From Ruminococcus sp. (lineage in GTDB: Bacteria > Bacillota > Clostridia > Oscillospirales > Ruminococcaceae), in the NCBI GenBank assembly GCA_017519145.1, contig JAFWTA010000030.1:124001-188000 (forward strand): a DNA stretch of 64,000 nt, read 5' to 3'. The notes beneath the pieces are model-generated. The model did no database searches, had not been told where the DNA came from, and saw nothing but the letters and a program-made list of their open reading frames with translations. Numbering within the stretch: position 1 is the first letter of the stretch; every line of letters starts with the position of its first letter. Positions 47,219 to 55,671 of the stretch are shown here, piece by piece. The position numbers were made by a program, and so were the translations under genes.

Positions 47219-47246
47219 AAGAGCAGACCTTTACAGATCTGCTCTT
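47219..47246 (-). terminator. Terminator of the GTPase-NYN gene
   Basis: 9-bp stem AAGAGCAGA/TCTGCTCTT with a 10-nt loop just after the minus-strand gene ending at 47250. T tract is modest. Confidence 0.65.
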
Positions 47247-47249
47247 ATT

Positions 47250-49817
47250 TCACATTGAGTCGATAAACTCTTTTATTGAACGCTCCGCGGCTTCGTATCT
47301 CTTTCTGAATTCCGTGGCAGAGATCCTCATAGCACCGTTTCCGAGAATTATCATCTGCTCAAGGCCATCGGAGGTAGCTACTCTTACCCTGTGTTTCTTT
47401 GAAAGCTCATGAGTAACTCTCTCTATATAGGAATCCGCTGTCTCCGACTCTTTTGTATATACTATATTAATATTGCAGTATTTCTCAACTTCGCGGTGCT
47501 TGCCCTTTACTCTGTAAGCATCAAATACAAGTATGAGCTCACAGCCGGCATAGCCCTGATAGTTGCACATACGGTTGATAAGCTCCCCCCTTGCCGCATC
47601 AAGATTGTCCTCTGCTATTTTTTTCAAGTCTTCCCATGCAAAGATAATATTGTATCCGTCCACAAGAAGATAATCAGGTCCCTCATATTTTGGAAGCCTT
47701 ACCTTTTTGTCGTCAATGGATACAACCTTTGTCTTCTTGAAGGCTTTATGAGGATCACGGTTGATCTTGCCGTAGGTTCGCTCGAATATTTCCATGAGCT
47801 CTTCATCACTGACAGCCTTTTCAATAAACCTCTGAGCTTTGTTTTTTCTTGCCTCGGGAGCCTCATCATCTTCGTTCTCATCAAGACTAAGCGGCAGATG
47901 CATATGATCGTACACCACATCCCATTTCACGAGATAACCTGCTCCGTGTGAACAGAATACGGAATCTGCGCTGTTTTCAATATCATTATCAGCCGAATAA
48001 CCTATTGAGCTTATTATTTCATCGGCGTTGTGACATTCCTTGTATCCTCCAAGAGAAAGTGACAGCTTGCCTTTTCCGTGAGTATAGGCAATTATATCTG
48101 CCTGATAGCTGCTCATTTCCGACACAGGAGCACTTCCCCTGATCACAGAACTCTCACCTATACTTTCAGGAGTTTCAAACTCGGCGCACATACGCTGAAG
48201 ATCAGATATCGTTCTTCCCACATTTTCTGTCGGAACTTCGATCTCATAGTCATAATACGGCTCCAGAAGCACAGACTCTGCCATTCTGAGTCCCTGCCTT
48301 ATGGCGCGGTAAGTAGCCTGTCGGAAGTCGCCTCCCTCGGTATGCTTCAGATGAGCCTTTCCTTTTACAAGAGTCAGCTTTATATCTGTTACCGGAGAGC
48401 CGGTAAGAACTCCAAGGTGAGTTTTTTCTTTGATATGTGTAAGAATAAGCCTCTGCCAATTCCTGTCAAGTTCATCTTCGGGACACACAGTATCGATTAC
48501 TATGCCGCTTCCCCGAGGCAATGGTTCCAAAAGAATGTGTGCCTCGGCATAATGGCGCAGCGGTTCATAATGGCCGACACCCTCTACAGTATTCCGAATT
48601 GTTTCCCTGTAGGTGACCGCTCCGTCCATGAATCCGATATCGAAGCCGAATTTTTCAGCGATAAGCCTTGTAAGCACCTCTGTCTGAACTGCTCCCATAA
48701 GCTGAATGTGTATCTCTCTATTCTGTTCATTCCATAGAATATGCAGCTGAGGGTCCTGATCCTCAAGCATACGAAGCTCCTTCAAGGCTTCATATACGTT
48801 CTTGCCATCGGGCAAAGAAACACGGTAAGTCATTACAGGTTCAAGGGAGGCGCCATCAGAGTTCTTTTCTGCGCCAATGCCCTGACCTGCATATGTGCCT
48901 GTGAGTCCGGTTACAGCAAGCACCTCACCTGCTTCGGCTGATTCTGCCGTTCTGAACTTCTCTCCGGTATAGAATCTTATAGAACTTACCTTTGCGTTGA
49001 TGACATTTCCATCCTGATCGCTATAGCTCAGATCATCACGCATTTTCAGCCCGCCGCCGGTTATCTTCATATGTGTAAGACGGCTGCCTTTGGAGTCATA
49101 GGATATCTTATAGACCTTAGCACCGAACTCATCGCCGTATTTCTTCTCCATAGTATATCTGCTCAAAACTTCGATAAACTCCTCCACGCCCTGCATTTTC
49201 AATGCAGAGCCAAAGAAGCACGGAAATATCTGCCTGTGTGCAATTGCTTCGGATATAATACTGTCGCTCAGGGCTCCTGAGACAAGATATTGTTCCATCA
49301 GTTCTTCGCAGCAGGTCGCACAGTCCTCGGCAATACTATCGGTGTCACCTGTGAAGTCTACGCACTTATCGGAAAGTTCCTTTCTAAGCCTTTCTGTAAG
49401 ATGAGCTTTGTCGGCACCGATAAGATCCATCTTGTTTACAAAAATAAAAACAGGGATATTGTATTTGCAGAGAAGTTTCCATAAAGTTGTGGTGTGGCTC
49501 TGGACACCGTCAGTTCCGCTGATAACAAGGACCGCGTAGTCAAGCACCTGCATTGTCCTCTCTGTTTCTGTGGAAAAGTCAACGTGCCCGGGAGTATCAA
49601 GCAGAGTAAACGAAGTTCCAGCCGCAGAAAACTCTGCCTGAGAAGAAAAAATTGTAATTCCCCTCTCACGCTCTATTGAATTTGTATCAAGTGTGGAATT
49701 GCCGCGGTCTACTCTTCCGAGACTGCGGATAGCTCCCGATGTATAAAGCATTGCTTCCGCAAGAGTTGTCTTTCCCGAATCAACATGAGCGGTTATGCCT
49801 ATAATAATGTTTTTCAT
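47250..49817 (-). CDS. EF-G/Tet(M)-like translation GTPase fused to NYN (YacP/Rae1-like) nuclease domain
   Basis: 855 residues against about 640 for Tet(M)/Tet(O). Residues 1-650 form a five-domain EF-G-like factor: G1 AHVDSGKTT (10-18), G2 ERGITI, G3 DTPGHVDF, G4 NKMD, then domains II-V, including YEIEVPTENVGRTISDL and GYLVKWDVVYDHMHL near the end. After a charged linker (~650-715) comes an NYN/PIN-like domain (717-855) with LLVDGYNIIFAW (Asp720), LILVFDAYRV (Asp766), ESETADSYIE (Asp795) and VATSDGLEQ (Asp817), matching the YacP family. B. subtilis YacP (Rae1) is a ribosome-associated endonuclease that cuts mRNA at the A site, the same place Tet(M)-like factors occupy. The fusion therefore suggests a GTPase that delivers an A-site nuclease. 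Tetracycline protection is possible but not demonstrated. Confidence 0.88.
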   Translation of the reverse strand: MKNIIIGITAHVDSGKTTLAEAMLYTSGAIRSLGRVDRGNSTLDTNSIERERGITIFSSQAEFSAAGTSFTLLDTPGHVDFSTETERTMQVLDYAVLVISGTDGVQSHTTTLWKLLCKYNIPVFIFVNKMDLIGADKAHLTERLRKELSDKCVDFTGDTDSIAEDCATCCEELMEQYLVSGALSDSIISEAIAHRQIFPCFFGSALKMQGVEEFIEVLSRYTMEKKYGDEFGAKVYKISYDSKGSRLTHMKITGGGLKMRDDLSYSDQDGNVINAKVSSIRFYTGEKFRTAESAEAGEVLAVTGLTGTYAGQGIGAEKNSDGASLEPVMTYRVSLPDGKNVYEALKELRMLEDQDPQLHILWNEQNREIHIQLMGAVQTEVLTRLIAEKFGFDIGFMDGAVTYRETIRNTVEGVGHYEPLRHYAEAHILLEPLPRGSGIVIDTVCPEDELDRNWQRLILTHIKEKTHLGVLTGSPVTDIKLTLVKGKAHLKHTEGGDFRQATYRAIRQGLRMAESVLLEPYYDYEIEVPTENVGRTISDLQRMCAEFETPESIGESSVIRGSAPVSEMSSYQADIIAYTHGKGKLSLSLGGYKECHNADEIISSIGYSADNDIENSADSVFCSHGAGYLVKWDVVYDHMHLPLSLDENEDDEAPEARKNKAQRFIEKAVSDEELMEIFERTYGKINRDPHKAFKKTKVVSIDDKKVRLPKYEGPDYLLVDGYNIIFAWEDLKKIAEDNLDAARGELINRMCNYQGYAGCELILVFDAYRVKGKHREVEKYCNINIVYTKESETADSYIERVTHELSKKHRVRVATSDGLEQMIILGNGAMRISATEFRKRYEAAERSIKEFIDSM

Positions 49818-49853
49818 AATTGCTCCCAGAAATGTAATATTGCTTTTATTTTA

Positions 49854-49882
49854 GCATAAAAACTCAGATTTGTCCATAGATA
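49854..49882 (+). promoter_or_regulatory. Candidate sporulation sigma-E promoter for yunB
   Basis: GCATAAA (49854-49860), 14-bp spacer, CATAGATA (49875-49882), close to the sigma-E consensus KMATATT-N14-CATACAMT. No good SigA promoter is evident here. Confidence 0.45.
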
Positions 49883-49932
49883 CGCACACAAAAGGCAATG
49901 AATGAATATAATAATAAAAAAGGAGCTTTATT

Positions 49933-50589
49933 ATGAGAAAAAAATACAGAAAACGATATTCTCGGTACAGGATAGTGATCTTGATATGTATAATTATAAT
50001 AGTATTCTTTATAGCTTTTATCAAAACAGAAAAGGCTTTGAAACCGGTAGCTAAACTAAGAGCTGAGCAATTCGCTCAGAAGATCGCTGACGAAGTTACA
50101 GCATCAGCCGTATCGGACTATCTCATTGAAAACAGATTTACATATGAAGATTTTGCCGTTGTACTGTACAACGATGAAAAATCTCCTGTTTCGGTTGAAG
50201 CAATACCGTTTACGATAAACAAAGTGCAATCTGAGCTGACTGCCGCAATAAACAAACGCCTTGACTCATCAGGAAACAAGTCAGCGGAAATACCGCTCGG
50301 ATCTCTGACAGGGTCACCTGTTTTTACGGGAAAAGGTCCAAAAATAAAAATAAGGGTATGTCCTGTAGGAAGCGCTGAGGTAAAGCTGAAAAGCTCATTC
50401 AGTCAGGCAGGCATCAACCAGACCTGTCACAGTATATCAGCTTGTGTAACCGTAAAAATGACCTCATCCGTGCCAATTTACAGCTTTAATGTAAGAGTTG
50501 AGTTTGAATTCATCCTTGCAGAAAGCGTTATAGTTGGAAATGTTCCGGATATTTCGCCGTATTTAGCACAAAAAGAAATGCCGTATTAA
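49933..50589 (+). CDS. yunB: Sporulation protein YunB
   Basis: 218 residues: basic N-terminus, one transmembrane helix (IVILICIIIIVFFIAFI, about 14-30), then an extracytoplasmic domain. AEQFAQKIADEVTASAVSDYL, PLGSLTGSPVFTGKGPKIKIRV and VPIYSFNVRVEFEFILAES are typical of YunB, a mother-cell sporulation protein under sigma-E in B. subtilis. Its presence supports descent from a spore-forming lineage and possible spore formation. AAGGAG ribosome-binding site. It stands alone with its own terminator. Confidence 0.9.
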   Translation: MRKKYRKRYSRYRIVILICIIIIVFFIAFIKTEKALKPVAKLRAEQFAQKIADEVTASAVSDYLIENRFTYEDFAVVLYNDEKSPVSVEAIPFTINKVQSELTAAINKRLDSSGNKSAEIPLGSLTGSPVFTGKGPKIKIRVCPVGSAEVKLKSSFSQAGINQTCHSISACVTVKMTSSVPIYSFNVRVEFEFILAESVIVGNVPDISPYLAQKEMPY

Positions 50590-50607
50590 GCAATACGGCA
50601 TTATCTT
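50577..50607. terminator. Terminator after yunB
   Basis: Perfect 11-bp stem AATGCCGTATT with AAGC loop; the yunB stop codon is inside it. TTATCTTT follows. Confidence 0.8.
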
Positions 50608-51245
50608 TACTTATTTCCCTCTGCGCATACCCATTTTTCACCGTCCTTGGTATGAACAGCAACATTCTTGAAGCCTGCTTTTTCAAGAAGCTCCCTGAAC
50701 TGTGCAAGAGTGGGATTGAAAAGCTCATATTTCCTGATCCCCTCAAGATCGTTTTCATCAAGATCGGCATCTCCGTATATTTCAGACACTATAAGAAACT
50801 TGCCGCCCTCTCTGAGCACTCTGTAAACTTCCTTCAGATTTTCCTGCGGATCAGGCCAGAAATAAAAGCTTTCCACAGTGATTATCTTGTCAAACGAATC
50901 ATTATCAAAAGGAAGCTCCTCGACAGACGCCTCTATGATCCTGACCTTGCCGCTTTCGATATTTTCCTTGTTGCGCTGTAATGAAAGCTCTACGGACAGC
51001 GCAGAGTAATCAATTCCCCAGACTGTTCCATCGCTTATTTTCTCTGCTATCCTGCGAACAGTCTCTCCGCCGCCGCATCCTATATCAAGTACAGAGTCGC
51101 CGGAGTCAAAGCGAAAATGCTCCAGCGCCCATCCCGTTACTTCATAATGTCTTTTGTTCATGCCCTCAAGCATCTCGGCTCCTGCCTCACCATGAGGTTT
51201 GCGCGGATTGCCGAGTTCTGTTACAGAAACTTTTTTCTCATTCAT
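50607..51245 (-). CDS. Class I SAM-dependent methyltransferase
   Basis: 212 residues. SAM motif I SVLDIGCGGGETVRRIAE (near 53), motif II acidic VWGIDYSALSVEL, post-motif ELPFDNDSFDKIITVESFYFWPD and KEVYRVLREGGKFLIVSE. It resembles UbiE/small-molecule methyltransferases; acceptor unknown. The start overlaps the preceding HAD gene's end by 8 nt, so the two are coupled. Confidence 0.88.
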   Translation of the reverse strand: MNEKKVSVTELGNPRKPHGEAGAEMLEGMNKRHYEVTGWALEHFRFDSGDSVLDIGCGGGETVRRIAEKISDGTVWGIDYSALSVELSLQRNKENIESGKVRIIEASVEELPFDNDSFDKIITVESFYFWPDPQENLKEVYRVLREGGKFLIVSEIYGDADLDENDLEGIRKYELFNPTLAQFRELLEKAGFKNVAVHTKDGEKWVCAEGNK

Positions 51246-52053
51246 TTCTAATCCTCCTTAAAAGCCATTTCGCCACACCATCATTATCGTTGCTGTCAAT
51301 AACTGCTGTAGCTCTCTCTTTCAGTTCCGAAGCTGCATTTGCAACAGCATACGCCTCGTCGGCACATTCAAACAGATCCTTGTCGTTCAGAGCGTCCCCG
51401 AATACAACAAGCTTTTCACAGCCAAGCTGCTTTTTCAGCCGACGAGCTGCCGACGACTTTGATGTTGCAAGAGGCATTATCTCCAGCCATTGTTCCTTTG
51501 AATATATATCCCTCTGAAATATACAGTGATAGGCATTCTTATACTTTTCATACAGCGGTAGCAGCCTCTCATACTCGTCAATACAAGCAAGATAAAAAAT
51601 GTCCCCCTTGAACAGCTCCTCAGCAGAACGGACAGGATTTGTTCTCCTGTCACCTTTTCTCGACTCCACAAAATCCGCCATGCCTTTTGTCATCTTATCG
51701 GGAATAAAGGAGAACTTTTCAGCCCCTCCACGAAGGGAATACACATTCGGATAAATGTCACCCGCAAGCATTTCATCTATGATACCGTTTACATCCTTGC
51801 CGAAAAAGCTGCTTATCAGCCTTTTATTGGTAACGCTATCAACAACAAATGCTCCGTTATATACAATAGCAGGAAGTGATACGTTTATGCCCGATGTAAC
51901 CTTTGAGGCAGTGCTCCACGAACGAGCTGTTGCATAGGAAAAGATCATTCCATGGTTCACAAGCTCATTAATTACCTTATTGGTGTATTCCGATGTCCTC
52001 TGACTGCTGTTAAGAAGCGTACCGTCAAGGTCGGACAAATAAAGTGTTTTCAT
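51238..52053 (-). CDS. HAD-superfamily Cof-type phosphatase
   Basis: About 271 residues. Motif I LSDLDGTLLN, motif II YATARS, central C2 cap, Lys of motif III in the RLKKQLGCEK region and motif IV VVFGDALNDKDLFE. Substrate not predictable. The ATG at 52051-52053 follows GGGAG by 6 nt; an in-frame start 18 nt earlier overlaps that site. It is a second, distinct Cof-type gene in the window (the other is at 34068-34856). Confidence 0.88.
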   Translation of the reverse strand: MKTLYLSDLDGTLLNSSQRTSEYTNKVINELVNHGMIFSYATARSWSTASKVTSGINVSLPAIVYNGAFVVDSVTNKRLISSFFGKDVNGIIDEMLAGDIYPNVYSLRGGAEKFSFIPDKMTKGMADFVESRKGDRRTNPVRSAEELFKGDIFYLACIDEYERLLPLYEKYKNAYHCIFQRDIYSKEQWLEIMPLATSKSSAARRLKKQLGCEKLVVFGDALNDKDLFECADEAYAVANAASELKERATAVIDSNDNDGVAKWLLRRIRNE

Positions 52054-52070
52054 TTGATTCTCCCAATACA

Positions 52071-52099
52071 AAAAGGCTGACGTATAGCGGCAGCCTTTT
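52071..52099 (-). terminator. Terminator of glmS
   Basis: AAAAGGCTG/CAGCCTTTT stem with a partial inner CG pairing and TTTTT on the minus strand. Confidence 0.82.
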
Positions 52100-52107
52100 G
52101 TGATAAA

Positions 52108-53946
52108 TTATTCAACAGTAACGCTCTTTGCAAGGTTTCTCGGCTTATCAACATCGTATCCCTTAGCTACGGATACATAGTATCCGAGGAGCTGGAGCGG
52201 GATAACGGAAAGGCTTCCTGCAAAATGCGCATCAGTCTGGGGGATATACACTGTGAAGTCAGCAAGATCCTCCATGCTGTAATTTCCGTAGGTAGTAAGA
52301 CCCATAAGTGAAGCACCTCGGCTCTTTACCTCGACCATATTGCTGACAGTCTTCTCGTAAAGCTCCTGCTGTGTGAGTACACCGATAACAGGGATACCCT
52401 CCTCGATAAGGCTGATAGGACCATGCTTGAGCTCACCGGCAGCATATGCCTCGGAATGGATATAGCTGATCTCCTTCATCTTGAGGCTTCCCTCGAGACC
52501 GATAGCGTAGTCGATGCCGCGTCCGATAAAGAATGCGTCCTTAGCGCCTGCAAGCTTGTTTGCATACCACTGGATACGCTCCTTGTCCTCAAGGATCTTC
52601 TCGATCTTGTCAGGGATAGTGTAAAGCTCCTCAAGAAGCTCCCCACACTTCTCCTCTGTCATTTCTCCGCGTGCAACAGCAAACTGCATAGCAAGAAGAT
52701 ATCCTGCGATGAGCTGTGTGCTGTAAGCCTTTGTAGTAGCAACAGAGATCTCGGGACCTGCCAGTGTATAGAATACATTGTCTGCTTCACGGGCAATGGA
52801 CGAACCAACAACATTAACTATGCCGAGTGTCTTTATGCCCTTTTCCTTAGCCTCTCTGAGAGCAGCAAGGCTGTCGGCAGTCTCTCCCGACTGGCTGATG
52901 ATTATAACAAGGCTGTCCTTGACAAGAGTCATCTTTCTGTATCTGAACTCAGATGCAAGCTCTACTCTTACAGGGATAGATGTGAAGTCCTCGATAACAT
53001 ACTGAACAGCCATACCAACGTGATACGCACTTCCGCAGGCAACGATATAGATCTGACTGATCTTCTGCATCTCCTCATCTGTAAGTCCGATATCAGAGAA
53101 GTCTATCCTGCCGTCCTTAACTACAGAGTGGATCGTATCACGAACCACCTTGGGCTGCTCATGGATCTCCTTGAGCATGAAGTGCTCGTAGCCGCCCTTT
53201 TCAGCAGCCTCTGCATCCCACTTGATCTCTGTGAGAGACTTCTCGATCTCTTCACGGTCGATATTGTAGAATGTAACGCCGCCCTTGACAAGCTTAGCGA
53301 TCTCCATATTGCCTATATAGTAAACATTTCTTGTGTACTTGAGTATTGCAGGAACATCCGATGCAACATATGTCTCACCGTCAGCGATACCGATGATCAT
53401 GGGGCTGTCCTTACGGGCTGTATAGATTTCACCCGGATAGTCCTTGAACATAACACAGAGCGCATAAGAACCTCTGATGCGGATCATTGCTCTTGCGATG
53501 GAGTCAACAGGACCAAGACCATACTTTTTGAAGTAGTAGTCGATAAGCTTTACAGCCACTTCAGTATCAGTCTGTGAGTAGAACTCATAACCGCTCTTGG
53601 TAAGCTTTTCGCGAAGCTCCTGATAGTTTTCGATTATACCGTTGTGAACAGCAATAACGTTCTCGTCATCACTGCTGTGGGGGTGTGCATTTACAGCAGA
53701 AGGCTCACCGTGAGTTGCCCAGCGGGTATGACCGATTCCGCAGCTTCCCTTTACCGCGTCGCCGTCGTTGGTCATTTCCTTCAGGACTTTGAGCTTGCCC
53801 TTTGCTTTGACTACTTCTGTCTCCTTCTCTCCGTCACGGACAGCAATACCTGCCGAGTCATATCCTCTGTATTCAAGCTTTGAAAGACCGTCAAGCAGTA
53901 TGGGAGCTGCCTGTTTGCTTCCTGTAAAGCCGACTATTCCGCACAT
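52108..53946 (-). CDS. glmS: Glutamine-fructose-6-phosphate aminotransferase (isomerizing)
   Basis: Makes glucosamine 6-phosphate for cell-wall synthesis. About 612 residues. Start MCGIVGFTGSKQAAPILLDGL gives Cys2 as glutaminase nucleophile (class II glutamine amidotransferase, 2-240), followed by two SIS domains (IVACGSAYHVGM; SQSGETADSLAAL; VATTKAYSTQL; FFIGRGIDYAIGLEGSLKMKE), and the C-terminal PRNLAKSVTVE. The true start is the ATG at 53944-53946, 8 nt after GGAGGA. The leader from the promoter is only ~80 nt, so no glmS ribozyme fits. Confidence 0.97.
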   Translation of the reverse strand: MCGIVGFTGSKQAAPILLDGLSKLEYRGYDSAGIAVRDGEKETEVVKAKGKLKVLKEMTNDGDAVKGSCGIGHTRWATHGEPSAVNAHPHSSDDENVIAVHNGIIENYQELREKLTKSGYEFYSQTDTEVAVKLIDYYFKKYGLGPVDSIARAMIRIRGSYALCVMFKDYPGEIYTARKDSPMIIGIADGETYVASDVPAILKYTRNVYYIGNMEIAKLVKGGVTFYNIDREEIEKSLTEIKWDAEAAEKGGYEHFMLKEIHEQPKVVRDTIHSVVKDGRIDFSDIGLTDEEMQKISQIYIVACGSAYHVGMAVQYVIEDFTSIPVRVELASEFRYRKMTLVKDSLVIIISQSGETADSLAALREAKEKGIKTLGIVNVVGSSIAREADNVFYTLAGPEISVATTKAYSTQLIAGYLLAMQFAVARGEMTEEKCGELLEELYTIPDKIEKILEDKERIQWYANKLAGAKDAFFIGRGIDYAIGLEGSLKMKEISYIHSEAYAAGELKHGPISLIEEGIPVIGVLTQQELYEKTVSNMVEVKSRGASLMGLTTYGNYSMEDLADFTVYIPQTDAHFAGSLSVIPLQLLGYYVSVAKGYDVDKPRNLAKSVTVE

Positions 53947-54028
53947 AATCTGTTCCTCCAAATATATTTTCTGTTATTATTGGTTCCAACCTATTCATAC
54001 AGCGGTCATAAAACGCCATATTACATCT

Positions 54029-54057
54029 ATTATACTACAATCAAACGCGTTTGTCAA
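54029..54057 (-). promoter_or_regulatory. Consensus SigA promoter for glmS
   Basis: Minus-strand TTGACA (54052-54057) and TATAAT (54029-54034), spacer 17 bp. Confidence 0.9.
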
Positions 54058-54062
54058 CCGTG

Positions 54063-54539
54063 TTATCTCCTCACGTTCGGACGATTCGGAGGAGGCGGTG
54101 ATGTCCTTGCAACAGGACTCTTTTCTGTCTTGACACCAAGATAGGTATCATCGCTGATTCTGAGTTTAAAGCTGTTATCCTTGCGGTAATTGGCAGCGCC
54201 TGTCTGCTTGTGGACCGATTTCATGCTTGCCTTCATCATGGAAACCGCAATAAAAGCAGCAACAAGTCCGATAATAAGGCAAATGATAAACGACTTTACA
54301 GGATTATACTCTCTGTCGGAAGATCTCGAATCATATGATGAGCTGTAACTCGCATCGTCATCATCATACTCGATATCATCAATGTCTATATCGTCAATAT
54401 CATCTCCGATATATTCAAATTCATAGTCCGCAAAGGCGGTAGTTCCCACAGCAACACTGTTAAGGCTGCCTGCTGCCATAGGAACTGCAAAAAGGAGGAA
54501 CATTGAGGCTGCTGCCGCAGCAAATCTTTTAATAATCAT
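54063..54539 (-). CDS. TPM-less YdjH-like membrane protein with Asp-rich segment
   Basis: 158 residues: signal peptide (MIIKRFAAAAASMFLLFAVP), an acidic Asp/Ile/Tyr stretch (DDIDDIDIDDIEYDDDD), a transmembrane helix (SFIICLIIGLVAAFIAVSMM), and a cytoplasmic part (VHKQTGAANYRKDNSFKLRISDDTYLGVKTEKSP) ending in a Pro/Arg tail. The post-helix segment resembles the C-terminus of TPM-domain proteins such as B. subtilis YdjH, but the TPM domain itself is absent, replaced by the short acidic stretch. It ends the SPFH/zinc-ribbon operon, 12 nt after the preceding gene. Confidence 0.7.
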   Translation of the reverse strand: MIIKRFAAAAASMFLLFAVPMAAGSLNSVAVGTTAFADYEFEYIGDDIDDIDIDDIEYDDDDASYSSSYDSRSSDREYNPVKSFIICLIIGLVAAFIAVSMMKASMKSVHKQTGAANYRKDNSFKLRISDDTYLGVKTEKSPVARTSPPPPNRPNVRR

Positions 54540-54551
54540 ACATCTTCCTCC

Positions 54552-55634
54552 TTAAAGTCCAAGAAGCATCGAAATGCCGAAGCAAACAGCAGTTACACCT
54601 GCCGCTATGGCAAAGAACCACTTTGTCGCCGCTCCTGAATCTACGGGCAGGTCACCTACAAATTTGCCTGTCTGTCCGTTCATCGCAAAGGTATATTTAT
54701 TGCCGTTCCATGTGGTATTGAGCAGCCAGACGGGATAGAGCGCGTACTTTGCTTTACCGTTGTTAAGCTTGATATTGCCGCTCTCTCTTGTAAAAGAGTC
54801 ATATCCGTTGACCGTACTGTCAAAAATCTGCTGAGTGGTCTTCTTTATACGCTCATTAGCTCGGGCAATGCTGTCCTCTGCTGAAACATCGTACCTGTCA
54901 GCAAGATATCCTGAGAGGTAAGCGGTCTGAAAATCAACTGCCTCATTGAAGTTGAACGGCTCGATGGACTCCATAAGCTCATCCTGCATCTTTGTAGAAC
55001 CGTCAACCGGAACAAGCTCGAAACCAACATTTCCCTCACGCTTGACCGAATAATACTTTCTCTCGATATAATTAAAATTGTTATCGCTCCATCTGCGAAT
55101 TTTTTCAGCCTTATAGAGCATACTTGCGTCGGCATCGGCATCAAAAAGCCAAACAGGCACATAAAGTCCCTTTATCTCGTCGATATGGTTCTGATCCTTG
55201 AACACCTTTGGAAGAAGCTTTCTGCCCTCAAGGTGCTTGTTAAGAGCTTTTTTGGCGGCTTCCTTGTCGAATTTGAATGGAATTACATAGTCAGGCTTCA
55301 GATCACCCGAAAAATTTCCTGACATTACAACCGGATTGTCGCAATAAGGGCACTTTGAAGCGGCTGTAGTAGAGTCGGTTATTATCTCACCGCCGCAGGA
55401 TTTACAGGTATAAATACGCATACCCTCGGTCTCGCCGTCTTTCCAGTCGCCGCCTGCTGTTGTATCCCAGTTCATCTCATCGGGCTTGGCATTTTCAAGA
55501 GTGCTGTCGTGATCCTTCAGTGACTCAACGTCAAATTCCGACTCACAAAAGGGACACTTCATCTTCTGAGTGCCGCTGTCAAATTCAAGTTTTCCTGCAC
55601 AGGCAGGACATTTATATTCAATAATATCAGACAT
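54552..55634 (-). CDS. Zinc-ribbon membrane protein, YdjG-like (copy 1)
   Basis: 360 residues. Two N-terminal zinc ribbons: YKCPACAGKLEF..KMKCPFC (about 8-30) and YTCKSCGGEI..SKCPYC (about 75-97), a long middle domain beginning DYVIPFKFDKEAAKKAL, and a C-terminal transmembrane helix (WFFAIAAGVTAVCFGISMLL). The FAMNGQTGKFVGDLPV block just before the helix recurs in copy 2. B. subtilis YdjG works with YdjH and the SPFH protein YdjI at the membrane. Second of two paralogues in this operon. Confidence 0.8.
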   Translation of the reverse strand: MSDIIEYKCPACAGKLEFDSGTQKMKCPFCESEFDVESLKDHDSTLENAKPDEMNWDTTAGGDWKDGETEGMRIYTCKSCGGEIITDSTTAASKCPYCDNPVVMSGNFSGDLKPDYVIPFKFDKEAAKKALNKHLEGRKLLPKVFKDQNHIDEIKGLYVPVWLFDADADASMLYKAEKIRRWSDNNFNYIERKYYSVKREGNVGFELVPVDGSTKMQDELMESIEPFNFNEAVDFQTAYLSGYLADRYDVSAEDSIARANERIKKTTQQIFDSTVNGYDSFTRESGNIKLNNGKAKYALYPVWLLNTTWNGNKYTFAMNGQTGKFVGDLPVDSGAATKWFFAIAAGVTAVCFGISMLLGL

Positions 55635-55671
55635 TCATTTCACCTCTGTTATTACATATATATCATTATTT

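Noticed and set aside
47250-49817. Plain tetracycline-resistance determinant on a mobile element
   Set aside because: The protein is over 200 residues longer than Tet(M)/Tet(O), carries the NYN domain, and no mobility genes, tet leader peptide or unusual composition flank it.
52423-53577. Long plus-strand open frame (384 codons) antisense to glmS
   Set aside because: It is fully inside glmS, has Leu/Cys/Ser-rich non-protein-like composition, and no ribosome-binding site; a shadow of the real gene.
53947-54062. glmS ribozyme/riboswitch upstream of glmS
   Set aside because: The promoter is at 54029-54057, leaving a leader of only about 80 nt, too short for the ribozyme, and its conserved core was not seen.
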